A DNA stretch of 64,000 bases from assembly GCA_039621445.1 (NCBI GenBank), contig CP154954.1:2480001-2544000 (forward strand), written 5' to 3'. Shown here in pieces: positions 44,797 through 55,385 of this stretch. The DNA comes from Euglena gracilis (lineage: Eukaryota; Euglenida; Euglenophyceae; Euglenales). The notes below the pieces were generated by a model. That model made no database searches, was not told the origin of the DNA, and worked only from the letters and a program-made list of their open reading frames with translations. Position numbers and translations under genes: made by a program. Numbering within the stretch: the first letter of the stretch is position 1; each line of letters begins with the position of its first letter.

Positions 44797-46164
44797 TGAG
44801 GAAATGCATATGTCCACTTAAGTTTCAAAGGTCTAATTCGATAATGCAAGGCATGCAATCAGTATTTGGCAATCCTTTGGGGGTTCAATTCAACAATCCG
44901 CATCAAGCATGGCCAGAGCCACACAGGAAATCCGCATCTTTGTAAATCCCTTAAATAACTATTGGGGTGGAGCGGGACACGGGAGGGGACACGGGGGAAA
45001 CATACCCCTTTGGATAGTGACATTTTCGCCGAAAAACCTTCCGCAACCCCCGACCGGGGGGGTCGTACACCCCCCCCCAAACCTGCAACCCCCGACAGGG
45101 TTGTTCATTAAATAGGGGTGGTCCGTGGAAAAAGGGGGGGGGGGGGCGGGTAAAGCAGGGCGGTGACCAAAATTGATAAAACTGTGTTTGTGGGCACTTT
45201 ATTGCGGGCAAAGTTGTTTCAAAACCCCCCAAAAATGGGTCCTTTGAAAAAATTGCCTTTTGTGGGGTGGAGCCCTGCGTTTGATGAGGGGCTCCTGGCA
45301 GGTGGAGAGCCATACCATTCACCACAGCACCACACAAGGACACATTGATTCGGGGCAAAAAAAAATCAAAAAAACAGCTAAAAAAGGAAAATTTGGTCCA
45401 GGAAAACCGGGAAGCGGTTGGGCAGGGTTGGGGGAGTGTTGTCGGACCTGCCCCCCACCAAGATGGAGGGGGGGTCAAAGCACCCCCACCAACCACCATT
45501 GGATTTCCAGGATTCCTGTTCATCCCTGGGGGGTACCACCACCTGAACCCCAAACACCTGGCCTACATTTTAGTTTCATAAAACATAAAATTTGAAAAGA
45601 GGCGGTTCCCCCTATTTTCAGTTAAAAAAAAATGTATACCCCACACCCCCCTTGCACCGATGGGTCACCAAAATTAAAAAATCTCTTGGATTTCTGTACA
45701 GCCCTGGGCATGCATGCCCGCAGGCTGTGCCATCTGCGGGCTGTGGATCGTGGAGTAGAGACGCCGGCCTGCAAGGATAGCACCATCAAGTTGTTCAACG
45801 GCATGCAGAGCATCGGAGAGAAGGTCGGCAGTTAAGTTCGCTCAGCAATGAAATCCAACTGAAATCCAACTCAGCAATGAAGTCCAAAATCTACAGGGAA
45901 GGCGGGTCCTGACCCAAAAAAAATTTCAGCAATTCAGAAAGAGAGGAAAACCCCTCTGGAGCCACACCGCGTGGGAGAAATTGATATCGGAGGCAGAGGC
46001 ATTCAACATCGAGAAAATTTCTTCCCTAAAATATGCCCCCCCCCCTTTACAAAAACCCCCAAATTAACCTCCCCCGCTGGGGGCTTTGCTTTGGCCACCA
46101 AATCACAGAGTCGGGAAGAAGCCCATTCAGTCACGGATTGATTTTCCTGAAAATTTTCCCGGAA
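44797..46164. other. Noncoding DNA, no gene seen
   Basis: Contains C/G-runs near 45070 and 45137, a short duplicated phrase CTCAGCAATGAARTCCAA at 45841-45884, and no supported exon. Confidence 0.4.
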
Positions 46165-46206
46165 ATATTTGGGCGGAGGGAAATAAATTTCCCTCCGCCC
46201 AAATAT
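46165..46206. repeat. Perfect palindrome, 20-bp stem, 2-base loop
   Basis: ATATTTGGGCGGAGGGAAAT at 46165-46184 pairs exactly with 46187-46206. The half-sequence CCAAATATAAAACCCCCC that follows also forms the ends of the element at 58743-59155, linking the two. Confidence 0.92.
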
Positions 46207-46586
46207 AAAACCCCCCATGAGGATCTTGAAGTCCTTAAATTGAGGCACATCCACCGTGAGGAGTCAATATTGAGACCAACCCAGACAAATTGCTTGTATT
46301 TCAGGATTTTTGGGATTTTGGGATCCACTCAGTGCACCAAACCGATCCTGAGGCATTAGAAAATGGTCACAATATCCTAAAACCAAGCCATTTTTGGGCA
46401 TTTTCAGGACTGTTGGCCATTTTGGACCATTTTGAAGCCACCAGCCGGGCCTCAAACAAATGCACAAAAAAATGTCAGTTTCAAAAAAAATTAAAAAAAT
46501 GAATGCAGAAAAAATCACAAAAAAGCAAAAATCAAATAAAAAAAGCATGACGCAAAAAAATTCAAAAAAACACAAAAAACAGGGAC

Positions 46587-46942
46587 CATACAATTGCTTA
46601 CCGACCCCCGGGGGGGGAGGGGGGGGTCACTCCACTTTTTTAAAAACCAGTCAGTCACTCATTTTCAAAAAACCAGCCAGTCACTACCCCCCCCGGGGGG
46701 GGGGGGTCGGCCACTCAGAAAAACGGCCACTTTCCAGTCACTTTAGGCCATTTTAGGCCAAAAAAATTTTCCGGCGCATTCGGCGCCGGGGTCACTCAAG
46801 CCACTTTTGCCCACTCCTGGCCGACCCCCCCCCCCGGGGGGGGGAGGGGGTCCGGGCCCAAAACCAGTCAGTCACTCTGAAAAAACCAGTCACCCACCCC
46901 CCCCGGGGGGGGGGGGGGGGACAGTGCTTAAGCAATTGTCTG
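46587..46942. mobile_element. hAT-like MITE, duplication ACAGGGAC, nested
   Basis: Length 356 bp. Ends are CATACAATTGCTTA and CAGACAATTGCTTA (inverted; they differ at two positions or fewer). Exact 8-bp duplication ACAGGGAC at 46579-46586 and 46943-46950. The interior contains CCAGTCAGTCACT phrases, C/G runs and the palindrome CCGGCGCATTCGGCGCCGG next to AAAATTTT. It is inserted at the first bases of the element 46580-48091. Confidence 0.93.
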
Positions 46943-46986
46943 ACAGGGACTCCCTCAGTTTCGTGCTGAAGACCCCATGTCGCCAT

Positions 46987-47031
46987 TCGTGATTTTTCGT
47001 GATTTTTCGTGATTTTTTGTGGCACGAAAAA
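46987..47031. repeat. Short GTGATTTTTC tandem repeat, left set
   Basis: Four copies of TTCGTGATTTTT followed by GTGGCACGAAA. Part of the left subterminal region of the element at 46580-48091. Confidence 0.85.
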
Positions 47032-47977
47032 AATCGCCCGGTTCTAAGGATTCTGCTGTAAAAAGACTTAGAAATTTTTTCGGGTTGTTCAACCTGGAAA
47101 AATTGAACTGACTCGTGATCAAGCTCAAAATGGACTGTCCCTCAACAATGGTGAACAAGACTTGGCTCTAGCCAAATTGGGTGCTGGAGAAATGGGGAAA
47201 CCAGAGATGCAATGCAACGCTCAAAGTGTGAAGATACGAAGCGCTGTGCTTTGAATTTACTGCGATGCAAAGTGATGCTCCGCATCTCCATTGCAGAACA
47301 TTACAACCGCGGCTTGCCACAGAGCCTTGCTTTCTGGCGATTCTCCGTGTCCGCAAGACCCGATCGGGATTCTATTTAAGACCCCCAGGGGGGAGGGGGA
47401 CTTTCCACTCTAAACAAAAAAACAGTCAGCCACTCGAAAAAAATGTGACCCCAAGGAAAGACGAAATTACAGATAAAAACAGGCAGAAACACCTCAAAGA
47501 CACGAGGTTCCAACAATTCTGCCTAAGGTCCAGGTTTCTCAACAACCTTCTCCTAGTTCAGAACCTTTTTCTTTGGGTTGCTGACGCTAAATGCCCAACA
47601 GCGCACGATGACTCCAAATAATTTACAGGAGTATGACATGCAGTGCATGACAACTCACTCCTGGTACTGACGTCAGAGGATTTGCAAAGGTTAACATGGA
47701 TAGCATGGTTAAAACCTTAGAAACCCAAGAAATCTGGTGGACTGGCTCTTTTTTGGTGGAGTCATCTTTCCCCCACGCTTCCAAGTGCGACGCTGTTTCG
47801 TTGCTTGCACCACAGGCATTGTTTATGGCACACTAGAATCAGAAGACGACATCACTGCAAAGAGTGACCAGTAAGAAAAAATAGATAAAAAGCTGGGAGT
47901 AAATGTATTTGCACTTTCAAATAGCAAAAGTTGCACTTCCAAGAGAAAAATATCAGTGTCTTAAAAAAAAATTCTCA

Positions 47978-48078
47978 TTCGTGATTTTTCGTGATTTTCG
48001 TGATTTTTCGTGATTTTGGGGAACGCTTCATTTTCGTGCTTATTCGTGATTTTTCGTGATTTTTCGTGGCACGAAACC
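47978..48078. repeat. Short GTGATTTTTC tandem repeat, right set
   Basis: About seven copies of CGTGATTTT(T)C with one degenerate copy, closing with CGTGGCACGAAA. Subterminal repeats like these are common binding sites for hAT-type transposases. Confidence 0.85.
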
Positions 48079-48091
48079 GAGGGAATCCCTG

Positions 48092-49429
48092 CAAAAAAAC
48101 CCAAAAAAATGCACCGAAAAAAAAACTGGAAAAAAATGTGCAAAAAAAGCCAAAAAAATGCAACGCAAAAAAACTGCACTGTGCACCCCCCCCCACGTGT
48201 AAAGCACCCTGATGGGAGTTTGCACCCTGAGGGGGATATAAGTTATTTTTGGAACAGCCAACCTTAACCCCAACCACCCCAAACAACTTACCCAATCCCT
48301 GACCCTATGACTGGAAAAGACCTTCTGTATTTCACATTTGCCTTGCAGGCTGCCTTGCACGAAAAATTGGTGTCGGGCCCACTAGTTTAGGGCAGGGGCT
48401 CCCTTACTGCCCCCAGTGGGGAGTGGTTTAAGGCTACTCAGCCTGATGTGCACATCCCACTGATTCCTTTTGACTTTCAAAGAAAAATCGGCGAAACAAA
48501 AAAAAAAAAACTAACAAAAACAAAAAAAAGCAGTTCCCACCCAATAACACAAATAAAACCACACATTCTGCAAAGCTCACTAACAAAAAAATCTGCAAGC
48601 GTTCTAAACAACACACACCTCCCTCACCTTTTTCCTTTCTGAGAAGTAACACGCGGTTATCTCGTCAACAACCCTTTCCTTTCGTTCACCAAACCGAAAT
48701 TTAAACACATCAAAAAATGCACAAAAAAAAAAAAAAAATCGCCGGCACCAAAAAACAAACAGACATCAAAAGAAAGAATCTGTCAAACTGTCAAAACAAG
48801 CACACACCCCCCACCACATCAGATGGATTTGATTTCCCCGTATATCAACAAACCACCTAACCCCGCCAACAAATCCCAACTTTGTTTTACTTTGCCCAGG
48901 CTTCCCCCCACCGCTTTCCAAAACGAAAGTGCGGAAATCTGTCAAAATAATTCAAAAATATTCTACCACTACTCACTTTTCAAAGCCGAATTTCAGCACA
49001 AAAGGATATTAACTTCATCGCCAAAAATGTCCACCCCTTCCACTGCAACAACCAACAACGGCCCACCCAACCACCTTCACGCTTAAAAAAAATACAGGGT
49101 CTCTGTTTCACCCCGCTCCTTCAACCACACCGCCCCCCACCCACAGAAATTTCCGACCCCCAAACAGCAAAAAAAACCGAAATCTTGCGTCCATCCAAAA
49201 ATTCAAATGGGCCACCCCACCCTTTGACCAATTCACAAAACCCAAACTGGCCCAATCCACACCCAAGACCTGCCATCCACCTGCCAACCCACACCCCCCC
49301 CCAGAACAATGCCCCAATTCAAACGACCTGCACCCACGCTTCCTCCATCTGCAAAGCTATTTGACTTTGCGAAATTGCGAGCACAAAAGGAAATGGCCCT
49401 GCCGACCCTGCCAGAGTGCCAACGATACT
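48092..49429. other. Noncoding DNA, A- and C-rich
   Basis: A-runs at 48500-48530 and 48720-48740, and ACC-rich sequence at 49020-49320. No supported exon, though 3' exons of the minus-strand RRM gene may lie here. Confidence 0.4.
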
Positions 49430-49762
49430 GGATGTAGGCATAAGATGTGTCTGCGCGTGGATCTGGCTGCAAATCAATGCTGATCAATGCCCCAAATGGG
49501 GCAAAGAGCTGGTACGCGTGCAAGGTTTGCAAATCCCGGGGCAGGCCGCCAATGTAGACGCTGGCCTGCGGGTCGGGCGGGGGCAGAGCTGACTTTGGCG
49601 GTGTCCCCTCTGTGAATGAGTTATTGGTGGGAGGGGCTGAGGGGGGGTCGGTTTGGAAACAGCGAGGCTCTTGGACGTCCGAACCAACAAGGTTGAGGTC
49701 CACCTCATGCCATTCGTTGGGACGCTGGGGTACTTCCTCTGGTTGTTTCAAGCTGAAATCGA
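49430..49762 (-). CDS. RRM-domain RNA-binding protein exon
   Basis: On the minus strand, after the acceptor CTCTTGTCGATTTCAG, the frame reads LKQPEEVPQRPNEWHEVDL, then a Pro/Ser linker, then ASVYIGGLPRDLQTLHAYQL, FAPFGALISIDLQPD and ADTSYAYIQY. VYIGGL is RNP2 and SYAYIQY sits where RNP1 is expected, with the typical L-F-x-x-F-G-x-(I/V) helix between them: an RNA recognition motif of the PABP/CUG-BP kind. RNP1 lacks the usual leading basic residue and F/Y-G-F, so binding may differ from standard. The exon seems to end at YIQ|GT, leaving the last helix and strand of the RRM to a further exon at lower coordinates that I could not find. Confidence 0.72.
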
Positions 49763-49827
49763 CAAGAGGGGTGCTTTTGGACACGAGAAATTGTTTTTGG
49801 CCCCACCCCTTGTGACCCCCCAAGGCA

Positions 49828-50262
49828 ATGACCAATGACCGGGAGAACAAACACGTGGCAAAGAAATGGCATGGTCCAGCTGCAGGTGCTTTTGCACACG
49901 TGCTGCGGTCTTTGGGGCCTGTGAAAAAGAAGAAGGACAGCAAGGAAGAATCAGGCTGGTGTGATGCAGAAATGCAATTTTTTGAAAGACTGGTTATGCA
50001 GATGAATGACACGAAGAAAGAATGCCTGGGCCAACCACAACGAGCAAGCAGCAGCCATTTTCAATTTTCATCGAATTATGTTATTCCCATATTGCCACCC
50101 GTTATTCTTTTCCTTTCAACAAAACCTAAGCACGGCACGTACCATGAAAAGCTGCTCTGTGACATTTTCCCAGGGGAGAGAGCCATCTTTCCAAAACGTT
50201 TTTGTTCATTTGATTTTGGAGGGACAAATCTCTGTGTTTCTGAACTGTTTATGAATGTCTAA
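49828..50262 (+). CDS. Possible exon, charged protein, head-to-head with RRM exon
   Basis: Open frame from an ATG: HVAKKWHGPAAGAFAHVL, then SLGPVKKKKDSKEES and MQFFERLVMQMNDTKKE. The Lys/Glu-rich, non-repetitive composition to about 50040 looks coding; the rest looks random. It lies 65 bp from the RRM exon on the opposite strand. Not recognised. Confidence 0.22.
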   Translation: MTNDRENKHVAKKWHGPAAGAFAHVLRSLGPVKKKKDSKEESGWCDAEMQFFERLVMQMNDTKKECLGQPQRASSSHFQFSSNYVIPILPPVILFLSTKPKHGTYHEKLLCDIFPGERAIFPKRFCSFDFGGTNLCVSELFMNV

Positions 50263-53200
50263 AATCACAAAATTCTTGAGGTTCTGCATCACGCCTTGCA
50301 ATACTCAACTGTTTGGGCCTGAAATGTCCCTCACTTTTCATTTTACTTTGTATTATCTTCATCTAAAAAGGCAAACTCATGCTGCTGGGTCCCAGTGGTG
50401 TGACAGTGGGTATTTTTATGGAGTATTTGCATGAAAACGTTTTTTGAATGTATATTTCTGGGTCATTTCTGCCAAAGAATCCCCTTCCACAAATGAAAAG
50501 GTCATAAAACTGTTGTTTTTTTTGCAGTTTCAGACGTTTTTGACCTTTTTTTTTTTGGCAGTTCTGGGACTTTGCAGGATTCGAAATATGATTTGGGTGT
50601 TTCACAACAAATTTTTCCAATGATATTTCCCCTTTTTTGAGGTTTTTTGGCGCTTTTTTTCAAAAAAGGCATGTTGGTTTGTTTTTTTAAAAAAAAATGC
50701 AAAAAAACAGTTGCCGTTTTTAGAAACACCAACTATGAATCACACTACGGGGACCCTGGTCACAGTGGTATGAGGAGGGTGGATGGGCGGGAGGAGGGCC
50801 CTCCAGCCGGAGGGGGGGTCCGGACCCCCCCCCCATCACCCCCACTTTCCAAGGGGGTCCGACCCGACCCGCCTGACCGACCCAGGGGGGCAGGGTTGTT
50901 TGGGAAGCTCTGCAGACATGAGATAGGTGCTGGGGGGACCCCCCCCGAGGGGGGTAAGGTGATGGGGGGAGGGCTCCCCCCACCCCCATCCCCCTAGTTT
51001 CAGAACCCCCCACCCCCCCCCCTCCTCCTCTGTGGGGGCAAAAAAAAATCTTCTGGCGCTTCGCACCGGGTGTGTATCTAGAGGCTCAATAAGAAAATTT
51101 GGCAAAATGGCCAAAACTGGTCGATAAATGGTTGTAACTCGGGCTGGGCGGTGAGTTGCGGGGAAATCAAAAACTGTTGGATGGGGCATTTTAAGGGCTT
51201 CAATTCAGGTTTCTGGACATTTCCTTTGATTCCCCACCATTTTGAGAAATTTCAGAAAAATAAATTTTTGACCCCCCAAAAAATGCCGAAATTTTGCACT
51301 CAACGGCAAACAGTTCGGCGACCGAAAACTGGAGGTGGGAGGGGGGGTCCCCCCCCGCCCCCTCCCCCCTAGTTTTTGAAGGGGGTCCCCCCACCCCCTT
51401 CCTCCGAGATTCCCATACAAGCCTGGGGGGGAAGGCCACTGGGACCCCCCAAAAGTCAATTTTTTTCCTTCTGGCGCTTTGCCCCAAAAGTGCCCAAAAT
51501 GGCACTTTGGGCCGATTTTGGGGTCCAAAATCATTTGTCTGGCGCTTTGCGCCGGGCCATGTTTCAGTCCCCCAGACCGAGCCACTGTGCAGGAGGCATG
51601 GAGGCATACTGGACTGGGGGGGGGGGGTTCACACCCTTGTTGAATCCTGGTAAGGATTCAGCCTAACTTTAGACCCAAGTTTCAGCAAAAAAAAATATTT
51701 TTTAGGCCAAAATTGACAAACCCTGGATAAAAATTGGTTGAAATATAGGGCTGAAACGTAACTCTCACCCTACTCCGTAAAAAGTAATGGCGGTTAGCTG
51801 CAAAATTGAAAAACAAAAACAAAAAAGCAGCGTGCAAAAAAAAACAACAAATTGCCAACCATGGTATGTTTAGGGGGCTTCTGTTTGGAATCCAGCTGTG
51901 GAGCAGGACACATCCCAAGACATGCATCCCTCAGGGGCCATGATCTGCTCACATCCCCCCCCAGCAGAGTTCAATCTTGATGAAATGAGCACAAACAGCT
52001 GCACAAAGCAGTCAGAGCCCTCTGCCCTTCAACAATTCCCAAAAAATGTTGATTCTGCCTCTCAAGCAAAACTCAAGGAAAATACCCCCAGGACTTCCCA
52101 GGTGGTCAACTGGAAAAGAGTGCTGCCTGGAAAGGGAAGGGCTTCATTCTGGGGGCAGGGGATTTCTCAAGCTGGAGGGTCCCCCATCCCCCCCGGGGGG
52201 GGGGGGTCCAGCAGCTCAAATCCAGCCAGCAGCCCAAATTGTCGAGAGGGACCAGCCACCCACATGCCCCTTGCCTCATGGCAGAGGGCAGTTCTGGGTT
52301 GCCAGCCAACAGTTCCTTTTGAGGTCCAGTCACTGGATCAGCCTCAGGGTGTTGCAGCTGAGGCAGGAGGGGGGACGCTGGGGAATGCGGTGAGCGGGAA
52401 GCAGACACGCACAGACACAAACACACAGGGGGTTGCATTGTTTCACAGCATATGCACCCGCCACATCATGATATTCTAACTAAGCTGAACATGGAGTTGG
52501 GGCTAAAAAAAAACCACAATGCAAACCCCCTGAGAAAATGGCATCACCCAGGAAGTTGGCCTCCAGCGCAAACTTGGCCTCATTGGAGCTTAACGACCCC
52601 ATGGGAGGAGGGCCAACTCACAGCAGGAAAATTTGCTGCTGGAAAGGGCTCCTCCCTCCCAGGACGCATTTTTTTGCCAAGCCTGAGTGGTCACTGGGGG
52701 GTTTCCACTCTTCCAAAACCAGTCACACACTTTTCCAGAAAACCAGTCAGTTACCCCCCCCCCCGGGGGTACTCTGGGGGTCACTCTGGGATCCAAGGGG
52801 AAACTGATCACAAATGTGAAGAAGATGCCAAAAAACCCAGGGTCACTTCGGTGACTTTTGCTGACTTCCCCCCCCCCCGGCCCCGGGAGGGGGGAGGTTT
52901 GGACAAAAAAACAGCTGCTGGCTGGCTGGACCCCCTCCCTATGGTGTGGTGGTGTCCTTTTTGGTTTCATGACACCCTTTGGCCCTTTGGCGAAAAGGGG
53001 CCCGTGACATTTTTGCGCTTCTTGGGGAAAATGATGGCTTCATTCAATCTGCATGATGTTTTCCCACGAAGGAAATTGCTACTTTTGGGATGGTAAGAAG
53101 GTCAACTTGTGTCCTGAAAGGAAAGCTGGCCTCCTTGCACCCATCCTCACCAACCTGGCCATACATTAGTTGGCCTCCCCTGTGGACTCGCCAACTTCGG

Positions 53201-53373
53201 CGAGGGGGATATCGAGCCATTCCAGACAACTCTCCTCCAACCTCCACACTGAAAAAAAAAACAGGACAGAAAAGATGCCATCCAGTGGAATCCAACATCA
53301 TCAAATTTGAATCACCAATCCCTTGCACAAATTTAACCTTGCCTGCCTACCGGGAGGGGGGGGGGATTTTGTG
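50263..53373. other. Noncoding DNA with MITE remnants
   Basis: Contains GGCGCTTCGC-type half-palindromes beside CTT(C/T) at 51054, 51471 and 51540, strong C/G-run pairs at 50810-51030, and CCAGTCACACAC/CCAGTCAGTTAC phrases at 52720-52755 that resemble the inside of the hAT-like MITEs. No terminal repeats resolved and no supported exon. Confidence 0.4.
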
Positions 53374-53640
53374 CTAGAGAAATTTTGCGGCGACAAATTT
53401 TGCGGGCGACAAATTTCGCGGGCGACAAATTTCGCGGGATTCCTTAAAAAATGTCCGGAAATATTTCGCGGGATTTTTTCTGCGAATTTTCAGTTGAACA
53501 TCGTGAGCACCTGAATGGGAACACATGGACAGACGCAGGCCAATACTCGCAGGAAAAATTTCGCAGGATTCCTTCTAAATGTCCGGAAATATTTCGCGGG
53601 ATTTGCTTCCGCGAAATTTGTCCGTGCAAATTTTCTCTAG
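53374..53640. mobile_element. Inverted-repeat element with CTAGAGAAA ends
   Basis: CTAGAGAAATTTTGC at the left and the reverse complement of GCAAATTTTCTCTAG at the right. Inside, CGACAAATTTCGCGGG occurs about three times and ATGTCCGGAAATATTTCGCG twice. It is 267 bp, non-coding and MITE-like, and I could not fix a target duplication. Confidence 0.75.
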
Positions 53641-53660
53641 GGCAAAAATTTTCCCGCCCC

Positions 53661-54073
53661 GGTATTAAACCCCCCCCAAAAATAAGACCCCCTGGGCCGA
53701 TCGAGCAAAAATCCAAAAATAAGACCCCCTCCATAAAATAAGACCCCCCTTGACGGCGCAAAGCGCCGGGGACGGTGAAAATTTTTCCTGAAATTGCCAA
53801 AAACCCCAATTTCACACACAAAAATAATGAAATTTCAAAAAAATTCAGATTATTGAAGTGCAAAAAAAAATGTTATATGTCAATTTACACCAATTTACAC
53901 TTGGCGCGAAGCGCCGAAGGAAAAATTTTAGTGCTCTTGGGAAGCTGAAAAATGGTGTTTTTTTCCCGGCCCGGGTCGGTCAAGAAAAAATCCAAAAACA
54001 AGACCCCCCCTGGAGGCTTCCAGCAACGGACCCAAAAATAAGGCCCAGGTATTATTTTGGGGGGGGTTACCCC
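53661..54073. mobile_element. Inverted-repeat element with GGTATTAAACCCCCCC ends
   Basis: The left end GGTATTAAACCCCCCCC matches the right end (reverse complement GGGTAACCCCCCCC). AAAAATAAGACCCC units repeat three or four times. Two internal palindromes GGCGCAAAGCGCC (53754) and GGCGCGAAGCGCC (53901) each adjoin an AAAATTTT tract. The architecture resembles 14068-14392 and 58743-59155. Confidence 0.7.
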
Positions 54074-55010
54074 AGCCATCCAAATCATTCACCCCAAAAG
54101 CTGCAATTTTTGCTCATTCCACATCCGCATCAAAAAAAAACTCATTGATGCAATCCCCAGTGAACGGGCGGATGGAAATCCCTAGTGGTTAGTTGGGTTA
54201 AGAGGGTGGAGAGGATAGAAGTGAAAGGACTGGCACAACAACTAGGTGCCAGTCAGTCAGGAGTGATGACCTTATACAGGGTCCAGGGACCATGGAGTAA
54301 TGACCAAGGGGACAAAAGGCTCTGGGGGCGGATAACTCCATGTGTATGGGATCTGTAGAATTTTGTTGTTGCTTGAATCATTGCAGAAAAAGGCAACGTG
54401 AATCCTCAAAACACTCCATGCGAAAACAAACACACATGAAATTGGGTTTTTGTGTGCGTTCATACACGATCTCCAAAGGTTTTCATACACGATCTCCAAA
54501 GGGGGGGGGTCGACACACTCACTGACCCAAAACCCACCCAAACTCAGCCGAAAATCCTTGAAGAATTTTTTTCTAATGTTTTCTGACCATGATCGGCCCA
54601 AAGATTCATTTAACCTGTGTAGCCCCTCCCCCCAGGGCCACTCCACTCCACGCCACGCCACAAAAAGGGCGTGCAATACCTCCAAGCTTGTGCTGATACC
54701 TCCAACCTTGGATTCCTGAACGACAGATCCAACAGTCAAACATCCGTGGCCCCTGCTGGGGGACCCCCTGTGACACCCCATCCTCCGTCACCAGCATTGG
54801 ATGCTCACCCACCTAGCTCCAGTGCATCAAGCAATGGGCGATCGGCATCAGGTGGACACAGAGGGGTGGGACGCAAGCCGGAGCGTGCGAAAAAGAGGTT
54901 TTCAACCAGTCTTCAACAGGGAACTGTCTTTGACAGAGAGTGATGTGACAGCACAGTCCCCACCAGGGCGACATAAGGCAGGTGGGGGGGTGCTGGACCC
55001 CCCTTCCTGA
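54074..55010. other. Noncoding DNA; one weak exon candidate
   Basis: An open stretch at 54740-54900 (NGRSASGGHRGVGRKPERAK) is compositionally protein-like but has no firm borders. A 21-base phrase CATACACGATCTCCAAAGG is tandemly duplicated at 54461-54502. Confidence 0.3.
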
Positions 55011-55385
55011 CAGGCTTCTGCTTAAGGACTCCCCCGGGGGGGGGGGGGTACTGGCTAGCCAATCGGCTAGACACTGGAAAAAATGGACTAGCTGGACCCC
55101 CCCTCCCCCCCCCGGGGGGTCCGGAGGTCCCCCGAACTGGAAAAAAAATTTTCCTCCGATGCTGCGCGCCGAGGTGGAAATGAGGCTTTTAACAGGTTTT
55201 TGGCTGATTTTGTTCCAAAAACTCCGAAAAATGGCCAAAAACGGGCATTTTCGGTCATTTTGGGGGGTCCCAAAAAAAATTTCGGCACTTCGCGCCGGTC
55301 ACTGGAAAAAAAATTTCCACTAGCTAGCCCTGCTAGCAGACCCCTCCCGGGGGGGGGGGTACTGCAATCCTTAAGCAGAAGCCTG
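55011..55385. mobile_element. hAT-like MITE, 18-bp TIR CAGGCTTCTGCTTAAGGA
   Basis: The ends are perfect 18-bp inverted repeats (55011-55028 and 55368-55385). Flanking 8-mers CTTCCTGA and CTTCCTGT agree at seven positions. The inside carries GTACT-flanked G-runs, CTAGC words and a GGCACTTCGCGCC palindrome next to AAAATTT. At 375 bp it is non-autonomous. The TIR is one base from that of the element at 14620. Confidence 0.92.

Larger units (their letters stand above)
46580..48091. mobile_element. Larger TIR element (CAGGGA-TCCCTC ends) hosting a nested MITE
   Basis: Ignoring the nested MITE, the left end CAGGGACTCCCTCAGTTTCG matches the reverse complement of the right end (CAGGGATTCCCTCGGTTTCG) with two differences. 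Both ends then run into GTGATTTTTC repeats in inverted orientation. Outer flanks are ACAAAAAA and CAAAAAAA, compatible with an A-rich 8-bp duplication. Net length is about 1.15 kb. No transposase-like frame was seen, so it is non-autonomous. Confidence 0.75.

Noticed and set aside
46987-48078. Regular GTGATTTTTC repeats as a CRISPR-like array
   Set aside because: Units are about 12 bases without unique spacers and lie at inverted ends of a TIR element. The host is eukaryotic.
51898-52479. 193-residue open frame as a gene
   Set aside because: It crosses a C-run/G-run pair and MITE-like phrases, has no recognisable domain, and shows composition typical of the noncoding DNA here.
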